This document shows positions 42,361 through 54,282 of a DNA stretch of 64,000 nucleotides, piece after piece. Every line of letters begins with the position of its first letter. Within the stretch, counting starts at the first letter, position 1. The notes under the pieces were generated by a model. The model made no database searches. It was not told the DNA's origin and was given only the letters and a program-made list of their open reading frames with translations. The DNA lies in contig JAJVDF010000237.1 of the NCBI GenBank assembly GCA_022410635.1, forward strand, positions 1,524,737 through 1,588,736, written 5' to 3'. The stretch is from Tretioscincus oriximinensis (taxonomy: Eukaryota; Chordata; Lepidosauria; Squamata; Gymnophthalmidae). The position numbers and the translations under genes are program-made.

Positions 42361-43230
42361 GTACAGATGTGCTTCTGGAATACCATTACCACTGCACGTG
42401 CCTCTCGGGGTTGCCCGACAGGAGCAGTGAGAGGAAGCAAGATGAAAACAAGCCCTCACATTTTCCTCTCATTTCTGGAGGCAGCTCAAGTTCATTCCTT
42501 CTCCTGCTGAATACTATAAAAACAGGATAGGAAAGATCTTCTTACTCATAGATCACTCCCTCTCTGCTTTTTGGGTGCCTCCAAGCAACACACGGATGAA
42601 TCTTTGCCTCATCATCTGGCTCATTGTGTTATCATAGCTGTTCAAAAATGCCAGGAGGTAAGCCCACTTTTCTGTGTTGTTTTTCCCTGTGTTTGCTAGC
42701 ACTGGGGTATTACTGAGTCGTATTGATGAAATGAAGAGCAGGCAGACAATGTGAAACTCTGGAATTGGAACCAGTAAACCCAAAAAATTGGTTTAGGGTT
42801 AACTTTTGCTTCCTGGATTCAAAGCTTATCTGACGATACCTATCTTTAGGTTCAGGAGCAATGGATTAGAAATTCCTATGCACGACCTATTTGTGATTAT
42901 CTTCAATGATTAAAAGCTCACTGTCTTTCTTAAGATGTAGGGATTCTGCTAAGAGAAAACTCATAGCTCTTCTGACTCACANGGGAAACTCCCTATGGAA
43001 ACACAAAGAAGCCCTTATCCTACTAGAGGTTGTTGACTCATTCAGCTGACAGAAGCAAGTAGGGGAAATGACGTCTCCTTCATGAATAAGAGTTACCTTG
43101 TACTTGAAGGTCTTGTAATAACGCTTTAAGCTGCAGATATTGTATTAAGCTAGAGTTTTAAATTGTAATTCAATGAAATATTCTGAATGTAAAGTCTTTC
43201 AATTACCTCTTGATGCCTTTTCCAGGAGAT
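42361..43230. other. Intron, nothing recognised
   Basis: No supported feature. Confidence 0.4.
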
Positions 43231-43232
43231 AA

Positions 43233-43556
43233 TTCGGCCTGTGGAATTTACTTCCTGAAGAGGTGGTGGTAGCTAACAGCTTGGATAGTTTCAAGACAGG
43301 ATTAGACAGGTTTATGGACACCAAGGGTATAAATGGATACTAGGATGGATGTCTGGATGTTGCCTCCGGGATGGAGCCACAGGCAGGACTCCTGAAATAC
43401 CATTTGCAAGGAGTGATGAACAGGAGCATATTTTGCTTTCCTCTGTTTGGACTGCCCAGGTGCATCTGCTGGGCCTCTGTGTGACACAGAATGCTGGACT
43501 TGATGGGCTGTGGCCTGATCCAGTATGGCTCTTCTTATATTCTTATGTTCTTAATT
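43233..43556 (+). repeat. CR1-type LINE 3' end
   Basis: GGCCTGTGGAATTTACTTCC through GGTTTATGGACACCAAGGG to CTTCTTATATTCTTATGTTC; one of the younger copies. Confidence 0.88.
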
Positions 43557-43764
43557 CAGTGGCAAACTTGGACTCTTACTTTGCCAATCATTTTCTTGTA
43601 AAATCACTGCTCTTGCAAAAGCACCTATACATCCTGGTACTTTTGAAGAGCAATGATTTTGTGAGGAAATGATAGAAAAGGAAAACAGTTCAGAATGATG
43701 GAAAAAACAGCATCAGAGCATTTTCAGTGTTCTGCAAATAAGAGAAACCAACCAGTAGACAAGG

Positions 43765-43915
43765 TTGCCTCAGGTTGAGTTCTCTTAGGATGAAGGTTTT
43801 CAAATAGAGGCTGGGCAGTTATTTGTGTGGGATAGTTTTAGTAAATCCTACATTGAGCAGATGTTGGACCCAATGATCATAGAAGTTCCTTCCAACTCTA
43901 TGAGTCTGTAGATTT
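43765..43915 (+). repeat. CR1 LINE tail
   Basis: AGGTTTTCAAATAGAGGCTGGGC to TTCCAACTCTATGAGTCTG. Confidence 0.75.
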
Positions 43916-43919
43916 AAGA

Positions 43920-44778
43920 TTCTCAAATCTCACAAAAAAGAAAGGCTTGGAGCAGTTATTTCTTTGACATAGGCTGCCTCCCCACTATATGTTAAAACCC
44001 AATTGCAATCATCTCCAGGTACTTGTGAAAATCTGTGTCGAACCAGTGGAAGACTGCATTCCTGTTAAATTGCACTACCTGGAAATCAAAACCATGCATG
44101 TCAACTAGTAATTCTGCATTCGCCCTAGTTGGGATATTCTCACAGTATCCTGCCTTCTCCCACTACCGAACACATGCGCTGTCACAGTGATAGCTGAAAG
44201 AACCAGCTTTAGGCAATGGAGCTTTTTCCCAAGTGCATTAACCAAAAGTCGGTTACCAAATCAGACAGATTCTGCATGATGCAAGTACCATCGCAGTAGG
44301 CATATCTCATGGTGTGGCAACCATAGAAGAACAAAGACATCAGGGAATACATGGGTCTTGCAAATGAAAGACATGCCTAAGATGTGAAGTTCAGATTAAA
44401 TTCCATAGTGAGATTGGAAAACTTTCTCATTCTCTCTGCCATAGGTCTCTCTTAAATTCAGGGTCCTAACCTCATTTCTGAACCTTTAGCAGATACTGCA
44501 TTGTTTTCTCTTTAAAAAAATAAGCACATTAGATATTCAGTATCCCAGTGCACATTTAGAATAGCTTTTGTGAGATTGGGGCTTTTAAACTTACAGCAGC
44601 CAAAGGTTCAGGCAGGGTAAAAAGGACAGACCTGGGGCAAATTTAAGATTTAAGAGACAGAAATTTGTTTGGGAGGAAAAATGCGTTGCCTGGTTTTGAA
44701 TATGAGGTTTCGGTGCCTTTTCAACAGACAAGACATAATAGATCAAATAGAGGAGGAGGCTTTTAAGAACAGTTGACC
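43920..44778. other. Intron, nothing recognised
   Basis: No supported feature. Confidence 0.4.
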
Positions 44779-44786
44779 AATGAGTG

Positions 44787-45000
44787 TAGGCTGACCAGAT
44801 GACCCCTTTTGGGGGGGAGGGTTGAAAACCCATTTTTGGGGTGCCTTCCGGTTTTTTCTGAGGAAAAAAAACTTAAAAAACAAAAAAGNATTTGAAGAAA
44901 AATCTTTTTTTGAAAAAAACTTTCCTCAGAAAAANCAGGAGGCACCCCAAAAACGGCTTTTCAACCCACCCACGCCCAAAGGGGTCATCTGGTCAGCCTA
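44787..45000. mobile_element. hAT-like MITE (TAGGCTGACCAGAT family), perfect TSD
   Basis: Ends TAGGCTGACCAGATGACCCC and GGGGTCATCTGGTCAGCCTA are perfect 20-bp inverted repeats. AATGAGTG is present on both sides (44779-44786, 45001-45008). This is the type specimen of the family in this window. Confidence 0.9.
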
Positions 45001-45008
45001 AATGAGTG

Positions 45009-46220
45009 CCATGGAACATTGGTCTGGTGGCAGCTGATGAGAGGCAAACACAGAATAAGGTTACCAGATAAAATCTGGAATAGAAGTTTATATATTTAAT
45101 GGGTATGAAAACAGCAATAAGCAGAAGAAACGTGAGAAATATTTAGCCACATTTATAAAAACTCTGTGACGGCTGGAAGGGGGCTTTCTGTGACTACAAA
45201 CGATGTGGTACTCTGTAAAAGAACAACCCCAACCAACCCTGTGCGATTACACCCCAAGTCTCTGTGTTTCAGGGCAAAAGATTTTGAATCACCTATGAAG
45301 TCAACTCAGGAAGATTAACAAGCAAGAACCAATGGTCAACACCTTAATTCACACAGGAAATAGCAATGAAAAACAATGGCGCTGTTAGCCATTATGATGA
45401 ATATTCTAATTGACCAAAATTAACTCTTGCAAACTTGTTTTAAACTTGTCGTAATTTGTTTTATGTGTTGAATAAGCATTGTAACATTTGTCATAATGAT
45501 AGTTTTGGGGAGAAAAACAGACACCAAAGTATGAGAAATGTATATAAGCCAAAAAATGGAGCAACCACAAAAATCCCAATATAAAAGAGATAAAAAACCA
45601 GACACAAAAAAATCCAAACACAGGTCTCCCCAAACAAAATGCAGTAAAGAAAAAACAGAATCTAAACAAAACTACAAACTCATATGTATGTCTATTAAAA
45701 TAATATCAAATAATACATATATCAAAGGAGTATACAATATCCAAGTCCATAAAAAGTCAGCTACAGCCCCCAAAGATCCAATGGTTAGTCTTGCAGTGAA
45801 CCACATAGGTATCAATATCTTCACAGCTTATTCTCACACGGGTTCTGCCAGAGCCAGACGTGTTTCGACCATATGCTAGTACAGGGTCTTCCTCCGTGGC
45901 TAAAGAACTGCCAATATTGATGCACAAATATATATACATATATGTGAATACTCAGTATAGTACATATAACAAATAACATACACAGTACATAAAACACAAC
46001 TTACATAGAGTGTTCCAAAGCAGGCGTAAGAAGGATACCGTCAATCAAATAAATCCAGACTGCAGAAAATTATATCAATATACAAGCCTGTCTTACATAC
46101 AGCTACAATTCAAGCTGCAAGTGCATTGTAACACCACAATAAAACACTGCATAGTTATATACCAAGCTCCCATTACAACCATATACCATATCACCGATTC
46201 TGCAAACAGCCTAAACCAAC
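45009..46220. other. A-rich intron with unclassified repeat
   Basis: 45780-45900 carries CCAGACGTGTTTCGACCATA and GGGTCTTCCTCCGTGGCTAA, a motif that I associate with dispersed repeats but cannot name. The long plus frame 45538-45879 is Lys/Gln-rich and not convincing. Confidence 0.4.
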
Positions 46221-46223
46221 TGA

Positions 46224-46498
46224 AGATATATTTATTTATTATTTATTTATTTATTTGTACTTGTATCCCGCCCTATACCCAAAGGTCTCTGNGTGGCCAA
46301 CCATAGGGCGGCGCACATAGCTTTTGTTGCTTTCTACACAACAGACACCCTGTGGAGTAGNTGGGGCTGAGAGAGTTCAAAGAACTGTGACTGCCCCAAG
46401 GTCACCCAGCTGGTTTTCGTGGAGGAGTGGGGAATCGAACCGGGAGACTACCAGGTACGAGTCCAACACTCAACCACTACACCAAACTGGCTCTCCAG
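46224..46498 (-). repeat. SINE S2, reverse, full length
   Basis: (TTTA)n to ACCAAACTGGCTCTCC; close to the 3371 copy. Two Ns. Confidence 0.88.
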
Positions 46499-46499
46499 T

Positions 46500-47250
46500 T
46501 TGTATATATAAAAATATATACAAATCAAATAAACCAGCTGGGGTTAAATATTTAAGTCTATGTATCCATCTTAGTTCCAAGTATAAGCCAAAAATGACCA
46601 TTTAGAACTGCAGTGTATGTTTCGGGTTTTTTGCTGAGCTTGCCACATGGGTGGAGATGCTAGGCAAGAATGCACAAATTGGTATGTTATCCAAGCATGC
46701 CTTCNGAGCCTTCTAGTTTGCTTTCTGCAGACACACCTTTGCAATGAATAATGGTAATGGCTTATGTGCGCACACCATTGTAGGATACATCTGTAATCAA
46801 ACGTGTGATGATGCACCCTCTGGGGATAAACAGCTTACAAAACCTGCAGTGGGCGTATTGCACCTTGATGTTAACCTGCCGTATATCTTTACAACCCCCG
46901 TGGGAGTTTCCTTTCAGTGACATCAATGTTAACATAGCCCTAGTCGGCGTAACTGGTTTGGGTTGGTATACTTGATACGATAGGTAGCAGTTGTGGAAAA
47001 TGCTTTGAATATTTGACGTTGCAAGCCAGCCTTCCAATAATAAAGGATTAGGGGATTCCGAACCAGTACGTTTAGAAATGGAATGCTCTTTGAAAATAGT
47101 TGCAAAAGAAATATTTCTAGATTGCGTGCTAAGTGTATCTTCCATGCACACATCGGAAGGCTAGGTATTTTCTGAATTGCTGCAAATTAAAATTGTGGTA
47201 CTGTTAAGCCACATCCTTTTTTTAATTTTTTAATTTTATTTCATTCTTTC
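46500..47250. other. Intron with an unrecognised 129-codon minus frame
   Basis: The minus frame 46762-47151 begins MCMEDTLSTQSRNISFATIF. It is of balanced composition, but I recognise no domain, and no splice or promoter context supports a gene. Confidence 0.3.
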
Positions 47251-47252
47251 AT

Positions 47253-47485
47253 TCCATATATTTATTTATTTGTATTTATATCCCGCCCTATACCCGAAGG
47301 TCTCAAGGTGGCCCACTATAGGGGTACGCACATAGTTTTTGTCGCTTTCTACACAACAGATACCCTGTGAAGTAGGTGGGGCTGAGAGAGTTCTAAAGAA
47401 TTAGCTCTAGGTTATCCAGCTGGCTTTTATAGAGGAGTGGGGAATCAAACCGGGAGACTACCAGATAAGAGTTCAAAACTGTGTT
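47253..47485 (-). repeat. SINE S2, reverse, diverged
   Basis: TATTTATTTGTATTTATATCCCGCC to ACTACCAGATAAGAGTTCAA; the final head part is lost. Confidence 0.82.
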
Positions 47486-47487
47486 CC

Positions 47488-48330
47488 AAACAATACAATT
47501 CCTTTCATACCAACACTCCTCTCCCACAATTCTCTCTAGCCTTAAGTGCAGAACTTCTCCCCCATCAACCAAAAAATTCTACCCACTGTTGTAACATTTT
47601 TATATAATGTTTCAATATCCATATTCAGTAAAGCTTTCCATCTATTTTTTGATGATCCCTGAGGTTGAATTTTTTTTAAATCCTAACCAATTTTGCCCTC
47701 TTTCCCATGAATTTTACACATTCCCATGAATTTCCACATTCTTTCCCTTTCCGTGACCTATCTGACCAAAACACAAACCAATATACATACCACGTAGAAC
47801 ACCCAACATCATATATATACAATCATATAAACACACAAACCCATCCATTCCACCCAAGCTTGATCCTTCTCATGATTTCTCAATTAAGAGTAATATATAT
47901 ATTTCTTCCCATATGCCAAGTTGAGCCAATCCCTCTCCCTTCCATATATCAAAAAACGTTGCTCCGTTTTTGTTTTACAATTACGGTATTAATTTGACCT
48001 AAACGGTATTTTCTCTTTTCATTAACCAACTCAAATTTCGCTAATTCCATTACATATTTAATCCAAGAATGAAGAGTCCATTTTTGCGCATCTTTCCATC
48101 CATACGTTTTAACCAGAAGCGCAGCTGCGATTAAATATTCACACGGATATTTCTCGTTGTCACCATTGTCCGACCCACCGTAGTCCATGAAGAACCATTT
48201 TTCTACAGTCCAAATTATTGTATTCTCCAAAATTACGTCAATTATACTTTGTATTGTGACCCAAAATTTTTGCACTTCTTGGCACACCCACATACTCACC
48301 ACATACAGATACATACTTTTATTCCAGTTT
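47488..48330 (-). repeat. L1 LINE 3' end (ORF2 C-terminus), reverse
   Basis: Minus frame 47949-48314 has VQKFWVTIQSIIDVILENTI and YLIAAALLVKTYGWKDAQKW followed by TLHSWIKYVMELAKFEL. It matches the L1 ORF2 end pattern (cys/FW block, then a W-containing helix). A T-rich/A-rich 3' UTR follows on the minus strand down to 47488. Confidence 0.72.
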
Positions 48331-48595
48331 CAGATCTGAAAAACTGGGGAAAACCAGGAAAAAACCTTTTTCCTAATTCAGTTCTTAAGCACTGAAGATA
48401 GAGTAAAAGGACATGTGGGGCTATCTTGATCTAAGTAGTTTAACCTTTTTTCTTCCTAGAAGTGGCTTGCGAATGGAAGCAGAGATCAGTATGCAATCAT
48501 ATATGCTATCCTAGGCACAAAGGCTGCTTGTGCACATGACAAGAACTTACCAGGTTCTTGATATGATGTTCCGTCATCTTCGCTGCCCAGCTTTA
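48331..48595. other. MITE-like fragment and unrecognised intron
   Basis: 48340-48415 shares CAGTTCTTAAGCACTGAAG and AAAAGGACATGTG with the family at 37770. Confidence 0.4.
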
Positions 48596-48639
48596 CATGT
48601 TAATGGAGGTTTTGCTAGACATCACCATGCACTTATGTT

Positions 48640-48872
48640 CTTATCAAGGGTATAAATGGGTACTAGGATGGATGTCTGGATGCTGCCTCCGGGATGGAGC
48701 AACAGGCAGGACTCTTGAAATGCCATTTGCAGGGAGTCATGAACAGGAGCATATTTTGCTTTCCTCTGTTCGGATTGCCCAGGTGCGTCTGGTGGGCCTC
48801 TGTGTGAGACAGAACGCTGGACTTGATGGGCTGTAGCCCAATCCAGTTTGGCTCTTCTTATGTTCTTATATT
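48640..48872 (+). repeat. CR1-type LINE 3' UTR
   Basis: AAGGGTATAAATGGGTACTAGG to GCTCTTCTTATGTTCTTATA. Confidence 0.85.
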
Positions 48873-48930
48873 CACCTGGAAAAGATCTGGAATAGAAGGA
48901 ATCTCCTATTCCAGATCTTTTCTGGCTGAA
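48871..48930. repeat. Small hairpin
   Basis: AAAAGATCTGGAATAG (48880-48895) and CTATTCCAGATCTTTT (48906-48921) are perfect complements with a 10-nt loop; weaker pairing extends outwards. No flanking U-tract or gene makes it a terminator. Confidence 0.7.
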
Positions 48931-49690
48931 TAGCAAAATCCCTGTGTCCTCCATTGTTTTGCTCCCTGTAGTCCTCCTATCTGTCCTGCCTCCATGAGAA
49001 GACAAACAGCGTGTGAAGGCACAGCCAGTAGGACTGCAGAGTTGCATCTGGCTGGGCATGCTCAGTTTGTCTCCCTTCGTCTTCTCGTCAGCCTTGTGTC
49101 AGCTCCATGCAGATCCAAATGAACATATGTCCCCACTTGTAGATTGTGGATTTCATTTGGTTTCCTCCTCCGTGGGCACAGGGCCAAAGTATTCTTCTTG
49201 GCGCTATCCTACGAAAATTCAACACAGCCAAGCAACTCCAGCATAAGGTTACTTGCAACATACCAAAATATAATTGTAGTGTTATTGCGGTAAATGCAGC
49301 AACACTGCTGGGCTTCCAGTAATAGCCTGACTTACCTGCAGGTCTGGCAAACAGCTTCAAAAGTCAGTTTGCTAGAGCCAAGTGTTTGAAAAAGTACTAA
49401 AGGTGGGTATCTGGCTCTCATGGATGCCCTTTGCCAGACAGAAGATAAGTGGCAATTTCCTGCTTACATCTAGACTAGAAGAACATAGGATTAGAAGAAC
49501 CTATTTTTTATATTTTTGCTGGAAGAACACAGGAAGAGTGCCTTTTTTGATCCAGGACTATCTTTTGCCGTTTAGAAGAGTTCAGAGACGTAGTCATGTT
49601 CATCTGGATACAGAATTTTGAGTAAGGAAGGGAAAGTCTTCACCTCAAAGACTAACATCTAGACACATGAGTGCTTTAAAATTACCTTCA
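48931..49690. other. Intron, nothing recognised
   Basis: No supported feature. Confidence 0.4.
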
Positions 49691-49811
49691 ATCCTTAAAA
49701 ACACAAAAACCCATCTTTTCTGGTTTTTCTGGTTTTCAGTCCAGTTCTTCAGGAATGAAGATGGTTTAAAAGCACATGTGTGACTGGGACTTAAGGAGGA
49801 AAAAGGTGGCC

Positions 49812-50180
49812 AGCATGAGAAGGAGGAGGAGAAGGAGGAGGAGGAGAAGGAGGAGGAGGAGGAGGAGGAGGAGAAGAAGGAGAAGAAGAAGAACTGGGTT
49901 CTTATACTCCGCTTTTCTCACCTTTCAAAGCGGCTTACAAGGGTTGGGTTTTTTTGCCCGAAGGTTACATTCTATCTTCCCCACCAGGCTCTGGTAGTTC
50001 CCATGTATCTACTTGCAGTCAGTTGCAATTTCTTCCAATTCTTGCTTTCGAATAGCTGGGTTGGCTAGAGCTACAGGCTAGTGGAAGTTGCTCAACCCTC
50101 CGCACGTCCCACACAGGCCTTCGAAACCCCATCTCCCAGCTGAGAGACGGATTCCTTAGCAACTGAGTTATCCGTGCCTG
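49812..50180 (-). repeat. SINE S1, reverse, with (GGA)n tract
   Basis: (GGA)n 49818-49890, body and head ending AACTGAGTTATCCGTGCCTG; joined directly to a foldback-family fragment at 50181-50250 (GAAGGTTGTCCACGAAAGCTC). Confidence 0.9.
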
Positions 50181-50250
50181 AAGAAGGTTGTCCACGAAAG
50201 CTCATACTGCTTCCTTTTATTGGTCTCTAAGATGCTGTGAGATCTACTTG

Positions 50251-50765
50251 CTAGAAAATTATCTTACTATTGGCTTGCTCAGAATCCAACTCTTGTAAAC
50301 ATAGAGAGCTGAAACCTGTGACTGAAAGTAGTGCTAGCAAGGGATACATGTTTTGCTTCTACTGACTTTCACTGTACAAGCAGAAGCTTGTCCACTCAGC
50401 TGATCTTCTCAGGGCTTTAGACATGTCCAGACCTGTAGTGGGCCAGTACTGGATTTGTTGAAACGAATGATAGGCGTGTGCAATTTGAGACTCAGGCACA
50501 TTATTCACAATGGCTTCTGAACTTGGAGTGGTCGTTTCTTAAATAACTTAAATATTTGCTGTATTGTTGATTTCTACGTGTGCACCAAGTAGAAACATTT
50601 GACATCAGGGCCCATTCTATGCTGGCCCCAAACACTAGAACAGCTCTTCCTCTGGATGCTCACCTACATTATATTTCAGCACCTGGTTAGAACAAACCAC
50701 TTCAACTAAGACCATTTATGCTTAACTTCTTATGAAGGTTGTCCTGCTGAGAAGGAAGAGAGAGT
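50251..50765. other. Intron, nothing recognised
   Basis: No supported feature. Confidence 0.4.
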
Positions 50766-50814
50766 TATTTGAAATATATTGTAGATTATACATATTGTAG
50801 ATTATACATATTAT

Positions 50815-51072
50815 ATATATTTGCTAATGGAATAAGCCCACTGTCTGAGTTTAATGCCATAAGGTCTTCATTTCCCTTCTTCCCCCCTTTACGTGCCTCC
50901 TTCTCCCTTCCCATGTTCCTACTGCTGTTCTGGGGCTGGTTCCATGGAAACCATGACTGACCTGACTCTGGCTTTAGAACATTGTTGATATCAATCAAGG
51001 CCCTGGGACTCGTCCAAATATTTTCCAATCGTAGAGCCACCAGGGACTATTGTGACTCCAGCAATATATAGA
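50815..51072 (+). repeat. Unclassified dispersed repeat, second copy
   Basis: Counterpart of 31548-31825; see that entry for shared blocks. Confidence 0.5.
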
Positions 51073-51098
51073 GCGAGATGTTTGTGATCCAACTAAGG

Positions 51099-51310
51099 TA
51101 GGCTGACCAGATGACCCCTTTTTTGGGGGGGTGTTGAAAACCCATTTTTGGGGTGCCTGCTGGGTTTTTCTGAGGAAAANAAACAAACAAACAAACAAAA
51201 TTTTGAAAAAAAAACCTTTTTTAAAAATAAAATTCCTGGGGGAAAACTGGGAGGCACCCCAAAACCGGGTTTTCAATCCCCCCCAAAAAAGGGGTAATCT
51301 GATCAGCCTA
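51099..51310. mobile_element. hAT-like MITE (TAGGCTGACCAGAT family)
   Basis: Ends TAGGCTGACCAGATGACCCC and GGGGTAATCTGATCAGCCTA; the flanks do not form a clean duplication. One N at 51180. Confidence 0.78.
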
Positions 51311-52130
51311 AAGTGGGTTTTTAGTGGGTTTTAAATTCTTAAATAAAATAAAAAGCTTGTTCCATAGGTTTACTAGTAGTGACATTTTTGACTGAAAGAA
51401 GGACAGAATCCACATCTGTGCAGTTTTCTTTAGAGAAACAGAAATTGCCTTTTGTAGGGAAAACATTGGGATCACACCTGTCACCCTTTACTTTCTAGTC
51501 CATTGTTCCGCAGCCATTTCTCACAATGTACTAAGGTCCTTCAAAGTCTCATTATGGAAACAAATGAGGAGAATAATATCATGAAGCCACTGTTCTGACA
51601 GGAGATGGGAAAGGATGAAAACTGTATTTCATTCATACATTATTCACAGTTCCTTTATCTCTTCTTATTTGAACATTATTCACTATAAAATTCCAACCAT
51701 ATTTAACTGAGAGAAGATGGATATGTCATTCATATTTATTATCTTATAAAACATTTCTTTTGAAAGTACATCAGTATTTAAAAACAAAAATCTGCTGCCT
51801 CCTATGAAAAATGATAGTAATTGAGAACGTATAAGGTATTGTTAGTAAATGTGGTTTTAGTATTCCTGCAGTATAGAATATTAGTTGTTACTGAAATTAT
51901 GAAACTGTGCAGTCACATAAGGCTTTTGAGGGGAGGGGGTCCATTTTCAATGAATTGCCCCATCTGCTGAAAAGATCATAATCTTTAATAAGAAGAAAAG
52001 AATTACAATCTCATTTCTTTTACCCATTTGTTGCTTTCATACTCGCCACTCATTGGTTGCTGCCCGCCAGTTCTGGTTGGTTGGTTGCAGTAGACTTTCC
52101 CAGGCTGGAACTGGATACAAGACCCTACAC
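51311..52130. other. AT-rich intron, nothing recognised
   Basis: No supported feature. Confidence 0.45.
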
Positions 52131-52204
52131 CAGTGATGGCTAAGCTATGGCACGTGTGTCAAAGTTGACACACCAAGACATTTTGGGTGACCCGCTGCCG
52201 CCCT

Positions 52205-53395
52205 GGTTAAATTACAGCTAGATCATGGAAAAAATTAAACTGGAAGATAGAGGGGGAAGTTCTGGAACAGGTCAAACACTTCACCTATTTGGGGATAACT
52301 TTTTCCTATAATTTATCCTGGTCACACCATATCAAACAACTAACCAACAGAGCTCTACTTAGCTCTAATGCTATTGCCAAGTTCTTTTACAACTCTGGAC
52401 ACCAGTATATACCGGCTGCCATAGAAGCCTTCAAGGCCAAAGTAATATCCCCGTCCCTTTANGGAGCCCCGGTGTGGGCGATTNCAAGGTCTGACNTGCT
52501 GAATGTNATCCAGCATAAGTTTTTGTATAGGATAATGGGTCTCCCCCGCTGTGTACCAGCGGCCTCCCTCAANATCGAATTGGGATTAAATTCTCTCTCT
52601 TGTCTAGCGTGGATTAAAACCTTGACCTATTGGATCAAGATCCATTACTCTGCAACCCATGGAAGTCTCCTTAATCTCCTGCTACAAGATTCCTTAGCTT
52701 CTTNTTGGCAGGTCGAGATTTATGCCAAGCTTGATAGCATAGGTATCACTCTAGANCAAATGGAACAGTACACAATGATAGAAGCCAGTAGGATGGTTAA
52801 AGCAGCACTTATGAAAGCTGATTGGGATTGCTTATGGTCGGCAGCTTCCAAGACCTGCTCCCCTGTAAGCTTTAATTTATGTGTTCNTGGGGGGCCCATG
52901 GCCGCCTACCTCAGAACATTGATTAACCCGGCCTCAAGACGCGCTATGTCTGTAGCACGTTTTAACATCCTCCCCTCGGGACAGCTTAGAGGGAGATTTC
53001 TAGGAATACCTAAGCATTTGCGGACTTGCACTTGCGATTATATGGTGCAAGACTCCCTATTTCACATCTTGTTTCAGTGTTCATCACGTTCAAAAATCAG
53101 AGAAAAATATCAACAACCTATTTTTTTGCCTAGTATGTCCATACCGGACTTCCAGAAAATTGGGTTTCTTCTGAACAACCAGGACGAATCCTTTACGGAA
53201 CAGGTGGCCTTTTTCTTGATTGATCTAATTGATTCCTTGACTACCTGAGTCCATTTGGAATGGTCTATAATCTTATTTCGCCGTATTGCCCAGCTGTAAC
53301 TTCTTTTTGTTGCTTACTCGTGAAAGTTTATATTTGATTTGTTTCTTGCATTGGATGTCTTTCTTCTTTTTATGCCAATAAAGGCTATGATGATG
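52205..53395 (+). pseudogene. Non-LTR retrotransposon ORF C-terminal fragment and 3' tail
   Basis: A 319-codon frame (52289-53248) starts upstream of its first Met (EVLEQVKHFTYLGITF), then has SYNLSWSHHIKQLTNRALLS, AKVISPSLXGAPVWAI, LYRIMGLPRC and, near the end, CTCDYMVQDSLFHILFQCSS. This is the post-catalytic region of a LINE reverse transcriptase. The 3' end CCAATAAAGGCTATGATGAT marks the tail. RT catalytic blocks are missing and seven Ns fall in the frame. The clade is not assigned; the absence of a restriction-like endonuclease argues against R2/R4 types. Confidence 0.8.
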
Positions 53396-53838
53396 ATGAA
53401 TTAATAATTTTACAAACATTTTAAAAACCAAGTAACTGACTGACAGATGAAAGTTCGTAGCGCTTGCTTGGGCTTGAAGTGTACGAAATACCAACTTTCA
53501 GTTGAAGATTCAACAAATGAAATTCGGCAACAAGAAAAGTCATCAATGTAAAGAATTATTTGTTTTTATTTCTTGAATATATTAACATTTTTTACTAGAT
53601 TTGAGGTACAAATATCACAAAATTATGGATATTTTTAGATGTGACACGGCACCCATGTTTTTTTACGAATTTTGACACACTGAGGACAAAAGTTCAGTGC
53701 GCTACACAGTTTCCTACAGAAGTTGACCCAAACATTGAGCCACCCCAAGAATGATGAATTCCTGTCTAGGAATGGGGTACATAGTCAGAGATTTAGGGAT
53801 ATAGCAATTTAATATATTTCACTGGTTTTCTGTTTCAT
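53396..53838. other. AT-rich intron, nothing recognised
   Basis: 52130-52200 and 53630-53690 share GTGTGTCAAA/TTTGACACAC-type motifs and may be the split halves of an older element into which the LINE inserted; weak. Confidence 0.35.
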
Positions 53839-53922
53839 ATATACTGCTCAAAACAATTAAGGGAACACTTTAGCATATACTGTTATGTGAAAGTGTTCCC
53901 TTAATTGTTTTGAGCAGTATAT
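53839..53922. mobile_element. Short mariner/Tc1-like palindromic MITE
   Basis: Arms 53839-53870 and 53891-53922 (ATATACTGCTCAAAACAATT and the mirrored end, perfectly complementary) with a 20-nt loop. TA at both outer edges fits TA-target insertion. The TACTGCTCAAAA terminus is known from Tc1/mariner relatives of fish and amphibians. Confidence 0.85.
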
Positions 53923-53956
53923 TTCAGTAGATTCCTATTGAGTTCGGTGCTTTGAA

Positions 53957-54180
53957 CAGGTATCAAGTTCAAGTTCCGCATGTTGGCTGTGGAAAGGGTT
54001 GAGTGCCCTCTACTGGAGCTTCAGCTAAGCCAGCTGTTCGAAAGACATTTGCCAGTAGATTCNTGGGTACCCCCACAAAACAGATTGGCAAAAAATAACC
54101 ATGTAAACTTCTCTGAATCCCTTCAGGTGAGAAGACTGAGGTATTAAAACCAGATTCACCGCCTCTTCTTCCTCCTTCCT
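53957..54180 (+). repeat. SINE S1, old and truncated
   Basis: AGCCAGCTGTTCGAAAGACA, CCAGTAGATTC and GAGAAGACTGAGGTATTAAAACC; head largely lost. Confidence 0.65.
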
Positions 54181-54282
54181 TTTAGAATAGCCCACAAAAA
54201 TGCAGACATGGGTTAAGGTTGTGGAAGGTCCTACCTAGTGTTGTTGAGGCAAGTTACATTGGCTGGGAGCTGGATGGTATGC

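Noticed and set aside
48880..48921. Hairpin as a transcription terminator
   Set aside because: No adjoining U-tract or gene, and intrinsic terminators of this type are not expected in vertebrate nuclear DNA.
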